Positions 22,229-27,800 of a DNA stretch of 27,800 nt are shown one piece after another. The position numbers and the translations under genes are program-made. The stretch is taken from NCBI GenBank assembly GCA_900539175.1, contig UQAW01000053.1:1-27800 (forward strand), read 5' to 3'. The notes under the pieces were generated by a model. The model was not told where the DNA came from, ran no database searches, and saw nothing but the letters and a program-made list of their open reading frames with translations. Position 1 is the stretch's first letter, and each line of letters starts with the position of its first letter. The DNA is from an uncultured Lachnospiraceae bacterium. Lineage in GTDB: Bacteria; Bacillota; Clostridia; Lachnospirales; Lachnospiraceae.

Positions 22229-25200
22229 TGCCGAAGAATCCAGAAATCAAAAAAGTATTAGTGATTGGTTCGGGACCAATCATCATCGGTCAGGCTGCTG
22301 AATTTGATTATGCGGGTACACAGGCCTGCCGTTCTCTGAAAGAAGAAGGGATTGAGGTTGTATTGCTGAATTCCAATCCTGCAACCATCATGACAGATAA
22401 GGATATTGCGGACCGCGTTTATATCGAACCGCTGACCGTAGAGGTTGTAGAACAGTTGATTCTGAAAGAAAAACCAGACAGCGTACTTCCAACTCTGGGC
22501 GGTCAGGCAGGATTGAATCTGGCGATGGAACTGGATGAAAAGGGATTTCTGAAGAAACACAATGTTCGTCTGATCGGTACTACTTCCCAGACTATCAAAA
22601 AGGCGGAAGACCGTCAGGAATTTAAAGATACGATGGAAAAAATCGGGGAGCCGGTTGCAGCATCTTTGGTGGTTCATGATGTGGAGAGCGGTATTGCATT
22701 TACCAATAAGATTGGTTATCCGGTTGTTCTGCGTCCTGCCTATACCCTGGGGGGAAGCGGCGGCGGTATTGCCAACAATGAGGAAGAATTGATTGAGATC
22801 CTGTCCAATGGTCTTCGGCTTTCCCGTGTGGGAGAGGTTCTGGTAGAACGTTGTATCGCCGGATGGAAGGAAATTGAATATGAGGTTATGCGCGATGGTG
22901 CAGGAAACTGTATTACGGTATGTAATATGGAGAATATCGACCCGGTAGGTGTGCATACCGGAGACAGTATCGTAGTTGCGCCAAGCCAGACTTTGGGGGA
23001 CAAAGAATATCAGATGCTGCGTACATCTGCACTGAATATTATCACAGAGCTGGGAATTACCGGAGGGTGTAATGTGCAGTATGCTCTGCATCCGGAAAGT
23101 TTTGAATATTGCGTTATCGAAGTAAATCCCCGTGTAAGCCGTTCTTCGGCTCTGGCATCCAAGGCAACCGGTTATCCGATCGCCAAGGTTGCTGCGAAGA
23201 TTGCACTGGGTTATACCCTGGATGAGATTCCGAATGCCATTACCGGAAAAACTTATGCAAGTTTTGAGCCGATGTTGGATTACTGTGTGGTGAAGATTCC
23301 AAGGCTTCCATTTGATAAGTTTATCAGTGCGAAACGTACATTGACCACACAGATGAAAGCGACCGGAGAAGTTATGAGTATCTGTAATAACTTTGAAGGT
23401 GCATTGATGAAAGCAATCCGTTCGTTGGAACAGCATGTAGATTCTCTGATGTCCTATGACTTTACCGGATTGTCAGAGGAAGAATTGATGGAAGAACTGC
23501 ATATCGTAGATGATATGCGGATCTGGAGAATTGCCGAGGCAATCAGACGGGGTATTTCTTATGAAGAGCTGCATACGATCACCAAGATTGATTTCTGGTT
23601 TATTGACAAGATCGCGATACTTGTGGAGATGGAGCAGGCACTGAAAACCAAAGAGTTGACAGAGGAACTTCTCCGTGAGGCAAAACGTCTGGAATTCCCG
23701 GACTACCTGATTGGAACATTAAGCGGCAAGACGGAAGAGGAAGTAAAGGCACTGCGTAAACAGTATGATATCACTGCAGCTTATAAAATGGTTGATACTT
23801 GTGCAGCAGAATTTGCGGCAACCACACCGTATTATTATTCCGTGTACGGCGGTGAAAATGAAGCAGTACAGACCAGTGACAAGAAGAAGGTACTGGTTCT
23901 TGGGTCCGGTCCGATCCGTATCGGACAGGGAATTGAGTTTGATTTCTGTTCCGTACACTGTACCTGGGCATTCGCAAAGGAAGGGTATGAGACAATCATC
24001 ATTAATAACAATCCGGAAACGGTAAGTACAGACTTTGATATTGCAGATAAATTGTATTTTGAGCCGCTGACACCGGAGGATGTGGAAAATGTGGTAAATA
24101 TTGAGCATCCGGACGGTGCAGTCGTACAGTTCGGCGGACAAACGGCCATCAAACTGACGGAAGCGCTGATTAAGATGGGCGTCAAAATTCTCGGAACATC
24201 TGCTGAGAATGTGGATGCTGCAGAGGACAGGGAGTTGTTTGACGGGATTCTGGAAGAGTGCCAGATTCCCAGACCGGCAGGTCATACTGTATTCACGGCA
24301 GAAGAAGCAAAGAAAGCGGCCAATGAACTGGGATATCCGGTTCTCGTGCGTCCCTCCTATGTTCTTGGCGGACAGGGGATGCAGATTGCAATCAACGATG
24401 AAGATGTGGAGCAGTATATCGGCGTGATTAACCGGATTGCCCAGGAGCATCCGATTCTTGTGGATAAATATCTTCAGGGAAAAGAGATTGAGGTCGATGC
24501 GGTATGCGATGGTGAGGATATCCTGATTCCTGGAATTATGGAGCACATTGAGCGGGCAGGTATTCACTCCGGAGACAGTATCTCTGTTTACCCGGCTCAG
24601 AGTATCAGTCAGAATGCAAAGGATACCATCGAAGAGTATACAAGACGTCTGGCACGTTCTCTGCATGTGATTGGTATGATTAATATTCAGTTTATTGTAT
24701 GTGGAGAGGATGTTTATGTCATTGAGGTAAATCCACGTTCTTCCCGTACGGTACCGTATATCAGCAAAGTGACCGGAATTCCGATTGTGCCGCTGGCTAC
24801 CAAAGTTATTTTGGGCTACAAGATTAAGGATATGGGTTATGAGCCGGGACTGCAGCCAGAAGCAAAGCATTTTGCTGTTAAGATGCCGGTATTTTCCTTT
24901 GAGAAAATCCGCGGTGCAGATATCAGTCTCGGACCGGAGATGAAGTCAACCGGTGAGTGTCTCGGTATTGCGGAGACTTTTAACGAAGCGCTTTACAAAG
25001 CCTTTCTGGGGGCCGGAATCAATCTGCCGAAACATAAGAACATGATTATGACCGTAAAAGATGCGGATAAGCAGGAACTTGTTCCGATTGCAAAACGTTT
25101 CGAGAATCTGGGTTACAAGATTTATGCGACAAGAAGAACAGCGAAAGTCCTGAAGGAAAACGGCGTCAATGCAATTCGTACCAATAAGATCGAACAACCG

Positions 25201-25434
25201 TCACCGAACTTGATGGATCTGATTCTCGGTCATAAAATTGATTTGGTTATCGATACTCCGGAACAGGGCGTGGAGCATGCGAAAGATGGATTTGTGATTC
25301 GCCGGAATGCAATTGAGACAGGTGTTAATGTTCTGACTTCTCTGGATACAGCAGCAGCCCTGGTAACCAGTCTTGAAAATACAGACGTCAAAAAGTTGAC
25401 TTTGATTGATATTGCAACAATTGACAAACGTTGA
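22228..25434 (+). CDS. carB: Carbamoyl-phosphate synthase, large subunit
   Basis: CarB uses bicarbonate, ammonia from CarA and two ATP to form carbamoyl phosphate. The 1068-residue length is standard. It has two homologous halves: KKVLVIGSGPIIIGQAAEFDY starts the first (longest quoted piece GSGPIIIGQAAEFDY) and KVLVLGSGPIRIGQGIEFD the second at ~residue 553. Each half has a pre-ATP-grasp and an ATP-grasp domain (RPAYTLGGSGGG; RPSYVLGGQGMQ; EVNPRVSRSSALASKATGYP; EVNPRSSRTVPYISKVTG). The last ~140 residues are the allosteric MGS-like domain (IDLVIDTP). It starts on the last base of carA's stop, so the two are coupled. A strong terminator follows. Confidence 0.98.
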   Translation: MPKNPEIKKVLVIGSGPIIIGQAAEFDYAGTQACRSLKEEGIEVVLLNSNPATIMTDKDIADRVYIEPLTVEVVEQLILKEKPDSVLPTLGGQAGLNLAMELDEKGFLKKHNVRLIGTTSQTIKKAEDRQEFKDTMEKIGEPVAASLVVHDVESGIAFTNKIGYPVVLRPAYTLGGSGGGIANNEEELIEILSNGLRLSRVGEVLVERCIAGWKEIEYEVMRDGAGNCITVCNMENIDPVGVHTGDSIVVAPSQTLGDKEYQMLRTSALNIITELGITGGCNVQYALHPESFEYCVIEVNPRVSRSSALASKATGYPIAKVAAKIALGYTLDEIPNAITGKTYASFEPMLDYCVVKIPRLPFDKFISAKRTLTTQMKATGEVMSICNNFEGALMKAIRSLEQHVDSLMSYDFTGLSEEELMEELHIVDDMRIWRIAEAIRRGISYEELHTITKIDFWFIDKIAILVEMEQALKTKELTEELLREAKRLEFPDYLIGTLSGKTEEEVKALRKQYDITAAYKMVDTCAAEFAATTPYYYSVYGGENEAVQTSDKKKVLVLGSGPIRIGQGIEFDFCSVHCTWAFAKEGYETIIINNNPETVSTDFDIADKLYFEPLTPEDVENVVNIEHPDGAVVQFGGQTAIKLTEALIKMGVKILGTSAENVDAAEDRELFDGILEECQIPRPAGHTVFTAEEAKKAANELGYPVLVRPSYVLGGQGMQIAINDEDVEQYIGVINRIAQEHPILVDKYLQGKEIEVDAVCDGEDILIPGIMEHIERAGIHSGDSISVYPAQSISQNAKDTIEEYTRRLARSLHVIGMINIQFIVCGEDVYVIEVNPRSSRTVPYISKVTGIPIVPLATKVILGYKIKDMGYEPGLQPEAKHFAVKMPVFSFEKIRGADISLGPEMKSTGECLGIAETFNEALYKAFLGAGINLPKHKNMIMTVKDADKQELVPIAKRFENLGYKIYATRRTAKVLKENGVNAIRTNKIEQPSPNLMDLILGHKIDLVIDTPEQGVEHAKDGFVIRRNAIETGVNVLTSLDTAAALVTSLENTDVKKLTLIDIATIDKR

Positions 25435-25458
25435 TATAACAAAAGGGTAAACTTTAAC

Positions 25459-25521
25459 AGTCAGGAAAAAGCAGGCATTGCAGCTTCGAGGCAAAAGCCT
25501 GTTTTTTCTGTCCTGACTTTT
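25459..25521 (+). terminator. Intrinsic terminator after carB
   Basis: A two-part stem: AGTCAGGA/TCCTGACT (25459-25466 with 25511-25518) and GCAGGC/GCCTGT (25471-25476 with 25497-25502), joined by A-run/T-run pairing, ending in TTTT. Confidence 0.8.
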
Positions 25522-25524
25522 ATG

Positions 25525-25560
25525 TAAACGGACATGTATGCTGAATGCAGACGTCACCAT
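25525..25560 (+). repeat. Solo copy of the TAAACGGACAT hairpin repeat
   Basis: These 36 nt match the start of the 199-bp repeats (TAAACGGACATGTATGC..., ending GTCACCAT and followed by an ATGAAA like theirs). The 8-bp stem is kept with one G-T pair and one mismatch. It lies directly behind the carB terminator. Confidence 0.7.
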
Positions 25561-25576
25561 ATATGAAAAATATTGG

Positions 25577-25605
25577 TTTTCATCATTATTTCTTTGTTAT
25601 ATAAT
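25577..25605 (+). promoter_or_regulatory. uppP promoter
   Basis: TTTTCA (25577-25582), 17-nt spacer, TATAAT (25600-25605), running into an (ATA)n simple repeat. Transcription would start near 25612, just before the structured leader. Confidence 0.6.
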
Positions 25606-25627
25606 AATAATAATAAGATATCAGTGT

Positions 25628-25711
25628 CAAAAGGTTATGCGTTTCATGCCTGTATGAAAAAGCATGACTTTGGGATCCGTGTATCATAGGGGCTAAATAC
25701 CTTTTGCCCCC
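25628..25711 (+). promoter_or_regulatory. Candidate structured 5' leader of uppP
   Basis: CAAAAGGT (25628-25635) can pair with ACCTTTTG (25699-25706). Inside is a hairpin ATGC-g-TTTCAT/ATGAAA-aa-GCAT (25637-25665). GGGGC (25689-25693) can pair with GCCCC (25706-25710), and its loop contains the ACCTTTT segment, so the two outer pairings either form a pseudoknot or exclude each other. It matches no riboswitch class I know. Confidence 0.4.
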
Positions 25712-25749
25712 AACATCATAATAAGGAAATGAAAAAGAGAGGTTAAAAA

Positions 25750-26655
25750 ATGAATCTATTAGAATGGTTAAAAGTAATCCTTCTTGGAATTGTAGAGGGG
25801 ATTACCGAATGGCTGCCGATCAGCAGTACCGGACATTTGATTCTGGTGAATGAGTTTGTAAAGCTGCAGCAAAGTGATGCTTTTATGGAGATGTTTAATG
25901 TGGTGATCCAGCTTGGAGCGATTCTGGCAGTCGTGGTGCTCTATTTCCAGAAATTGTGGCCTTTCCATACCAGAAAATGTGCACCGGAAAAGCCGGTCTT
26001 TGCAAATGCCAGTGCCAATGGAGCTATTGCCTGGTGTCAGAGGTTTATGACAAATTATTTCCACATGGATAAGATTGTGCTCTGGATTAAGATTGTAGTA
26101 TCCTGTGTACCTGCGATGCTGATTGGTCTGCCCCTTGACGACTGGATGGAAGAACATCTCCATAATTACTTTGTGGTGGCTTTGATGTTGATTGTCTACG
26201 GTGTTCTTTTCATTATTATCGAAAACTATAATAAGAAGAGAAAACCCACGATTTGCAGTCTGAAAGAAATTACATTTCAAGATGCCTTGATCATTGGAAT
26301 TTTCCAGGTTTTATCTTTGATTCCGGGAACCTCCCGGTCCGGTGCGACCATTATCGGCGGAATTCTGATTGGGGCTTCCAGAGAACTGGCGGCGGAATAT
26401 ACGTTTTTTCTGGCAATTCCTGTAATGTTTGGGGCGAGTTTTATCAAATTGCTGAAATTTGGTCTGAGTTTCACTGCTGTCGAGGTCTCCGTATTGCTCA
26501 TTGGTATGGTTGTAGCGTTTGTGGTATCAATTCTTGCAATTAAGTTTTTGATGGGATACATAAAGAAACATGACTTTAAAGTATTTGGTTGGTATCGAAT
26601 CATTCTGGGTGTTCTGGTTCTTTTGTATTTTGGAATGAAGGGCGCCCCGGTATAA
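25750..26655 (+). CDS. uppP: Undecaprenyl-diphosphate phosphatase (BacA/UppP)
   Basis: UppP removes one phosphate from undecaprenyl diphosphate outside the membrane, regenerating the carrier lipid for wall and surface glycan synthesis; extra copies give bacitracin tolerance. The 301-residue polytopic protein has the family's two active-site motifs: GIVEGITEWLPISSTGHLI (E16, E20, S26, H29) and IPGTSRSGATIIGGILIG (~residues 195-212). An AGAGAGG ribosome site precedes the ATG. A ~140-nt leader with a promoter and possible RNA structure lies upstream. The DUF6062 gene follows after 22 nt, so the two form an operon. PopT in the same window recycles the same lipid. Confidence 0.97.
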   Translation: MNLLEWLKVILLGIVEGITEWLPISSTGHLILVNEFVKLQQSDAFMEMFNVVIQLGAILAVVVLYFQKLWPFHTRKCAPEKPVFANASANGAIAWCQRFMTNYFHMDKIVLWIKIVVSCVPAMLIGLPLDDWMEEHLHNYFVVALMLIVYGVLFIIIENYNKKRKPTICSLKEITFQDALIIGIFQVLSLIPGTSRSGATIIGGILIGASRELAAEYTFFLAIPVMFGASFIKLLKFGLSFTAVEVSVLLIGMVVAFVVSILAIKFLMGYIKKHDFKVFGWYRIILGVLVLLYFGMKGAPV

Positions 26656-26677
26656 TTGGGAAAGGGAGAAGGATGAA

Positions 26678-27445
26678 ATGAAGGAAACAGTAGCAACAAT
26701 TCCGTTGATGGATGCTTTTCATGCGAAGGATGAGTGCCCGTTTTGTTTTTTGGAACGGGAGGCGGAGCAACATGCCATCTCTTTTATACTTGGTTCTGCA
26801 TATATGGAGGATGATATACGGGAAAAAACGGACGAAGCAGGATTCTGTCGTCATCATTATAAGATGATGTACGATTATGGAAACCGTCTGGGCAGTGCTT
26901 TGATCTTAAGTACCCATCTGAAGAAATTGAATCAGGAAATGACGAAACAGATGAAGGAGTTCAAAGCGGGAAAATCTTCGTTTACTGCACGTATGAAAAA
27001 GACGAATCTGAACCGGAATGCACCTGAGACCTCCATTGGTGCATGGGTGGATGCGAAGGAACAGACTTGTTATGTCTGTGATCATTTTCAAAACAATTAT
27101 CAAAGATATCTGGATACATTTTTTGATTTATATAAGAAGAATCCGGAATTCAGGGAGATGTTCGAGAACAGCAAGGGGTTTTGTCTGCCTCATTTTCGGG
27201 ATCTGGTAGAAATCGGTGAGAAAAAGCTGAATGACAGGCAAAAGGAAGAATTTTTTCCGAAATTATTCGACTTGATGCAGAAAAACATGAAACGATTGGA
27301 AGAAGAAGTTACCTGGTTTGTGGATAAGAATGATTATCGGAATAAAGATGCGGATTGGGGCAATTCCCGGGACAGTATCCAACGTGCAATGCAGAAAGCG
27401 GCAAGCGGATATCCGGCAGATCCCGTTTTTAAAATGAATCCGTAA
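26678..27445 (+). CDS. DUF6062-like Cys/His-rich protein, function unknown
   Basis: This 255-residue soluble protein has no signal peptide or membrane helix. It has two similar halves, each with a CxxC knuckle followed by a G-F-C-x-x-H motif. Half one has CPFCFLERE (~22-30) and GFCRHHYKMMYD (~58-70). Half two has CYVCDHFQNNYQRYLDTFFDLY (quoted in part: CYVCDHFQNNYQRY, ~128-141) and GFCLPHFRDL (~165-174). The pattern suggests two metal sites made by duplication. I believe it belongs to the DUF6062 family, common in Clostridia; no activity is known to me. Start: ATG at 26678 with GGGAGAAGG upstream. The stop codon TAA is also the first three bases of the adjoining 199-bp repeat. It is an operon partner of uppP. 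Confidence 0.75.
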   Translation: MKETVATIPLMDAFHAKDECPFCFLEREAEQHAISFILGSAYMEDDIREKTDEAGFCRHHYKMMYDYGNRLGSALILSTHLKKLNQEMTKQMKEFKAGKSSFTARMKKTNLNRNAPETSIGAWVDAKEQTCYVCDHFQNNYQRYLDTFFDLYKKNPEFREMFENSKGFCLPHFRDLVEIGEKKLNDRQKEEFFPKLFDLMQKNMKRLEEEVTWFVDKNDYRNKDADWGNSRDSIQRAMQKAASGYPADPVFKMNP

Positions 27446-27641
27446 ACGGACATATCTGCTGACGCGGACATCACCATGCATGAAAGTCGATTGCTCCGCA
27501 CTTTGTGCTCCCGCAATCGCCCCCGATATTCGTAATCCGGGCTTCAGCCTTGCTTCCTCATACTGGCTTGCCCGTCCAATGTCCATGACTCGCTGCATGC
27601 AAGCATGCGCTCCTCATGACCGCTGTCCGGGACTTTTATAG
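27443..27641 (+). repeat. 199-bp structured tandem repeat, copy 1
   Basis: The unit runs from TAAACGGACAT to the next TAAGCGGACAT. It has a 5' hairpin (27452-27471), a stem CGATTGC/GCAATCG enclosing GCAC-TTT-GTGC, a small GGGC-TTCA-GCCT hairpin, and a doubled GCATGC palindrome. CGGACA at 27447 and TGTCCG at 27624-27629 form short inverted ends. No gene is visible in 27446-27800 beyond this repeat and copy 2. Confidence 0.8.
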
Positions 27642-27800
27642 TAAGCGGACATGTCTGCTGACGCAGACATCACTATTCATGAAAGTCGATTGCTCCGCAC
27701 TTTGTGCTCCCGCAATCGCCGCCAGTATTCGTAATCCGGGCTGTCGCCCTGCTTACTCATACCGGCTTGTCCGTCCAATGTCCATGACTCGCTGCATGCA
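27642..27800 (+). repeat. 199-bp structured tandem repeat, copy 2 (cut by window end)
   Basis: By hand count it differs from copy 1 at about 15 of 159 positions. Its 5' hairpin is perfect (ATGTCTGC-TGAC-GCAGACAT), and the small hairpin reads GGGC-TGTC-GCCC where copy 1 has GGGC-TTCA-GCCT, so loop changes but pairing stays. The unit probably continues beyond the window. Confidence 0.8.

Noticed and set aside
22258..24870. Long minus-strand frames opposite carB (392 and 383 codons), and one of 327 codons at 934-1917
   Set aside because: They mirror strongly supported + strand genes, and the translations are low-quality antisense with no motifs.
25628..25711. Known riboswitch (purine, SAM, TPP, c-di-GMP, ZTP, fluoride, THF, Mn) before uppP
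   Set aside because: None of the consensus cores I know fits; kept only as an unclassified candidate.
27443..27800. CRISPR array
   Set aside because: Units are 199 bp and similar along their whole length, without short repeats and unique spacers, and no cas genes are present.

Overview
The window looks like chromosome of an anaerobic Gram-positive gut-type Firmicute, most likely Lachnospiraceae. The reasons are moderate GC, strong AGGAGG-type ribosome sites, a DUF6062 protein, an LCP ligase, PopT/UppP lipid-carrier genes, and the typical gene styles. The genus cannot be fixed from sequence alone. Nearly all genes read on the + strand.

Layout. (1) 1-3311: a small accessory operon. It has the end of one ATP-grasp ligase, a 734-residue fusion of an ATP-grasp ligase to a D-cysteine-desulfhydrase-like PLP enzyme, and two half-size EamA/SMR membrane proteins of the ArnE/ArnF kind. 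I do not know a described pathway with this set. (2) 3312-4129: a gene-free 818 bp stretch holding two inverted copies of a structured element. Each copy is closed by a 33-bp stem whose sequence differs between the copies while pairing is kept, around shared inner boxes. (3) 4130-12818: a cell-surface glycan cluster. It has a GtrB/ArnC-like polyprenyl-phosphate glycosyltransferase, a WecE/RffA aminotransferase, a tandem GT2 enzyme, a GT2 enzyme, an initiating sugar-phosphate transferase, an LCP ligase, and a rhamnosyltransferase-like GT2. (4) 13002-14828: glmS, which supplies amino sugar for the envelope, then a membrane-anchored HtrA protease. (5) 16934-20312: a divergent ClpX-like unfoldase, then a translationally coupled trio (zinc-ribbon protein, signal peptidase II, DUF368/PopT). 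(6) 20448-20900: two tandem tRNA-Leu(CAG) transcription units, each with its own promoter and terminator. (7) 20961-25521: the carA-carB operon with promoter and terminator. (8) 25577-27445: uppP, preceded by a structured leader, and a DUF6062 protein. (9) 27443-27800: two tandem copies of a 199-bp repeat, the second cut by the window edge. Short solo copies of its first 35 nt occur at 9148 and 25525.

Together the genes form an envelope-focused neighbourhood: sugar donors (glmS, wecE), lipid-carrier loading (initiating transferase, GtrB-like GT), carrier recycling (PopT, UppP), polymer attachment to the wall (LCP), and envelope protein quality control and processing (HtrA, LspA, ClpX-like). 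The most novel-looking items are the structured inverted elements at 3321-4091 and the ATP-grasp/PLP fusion operon at the left edge.
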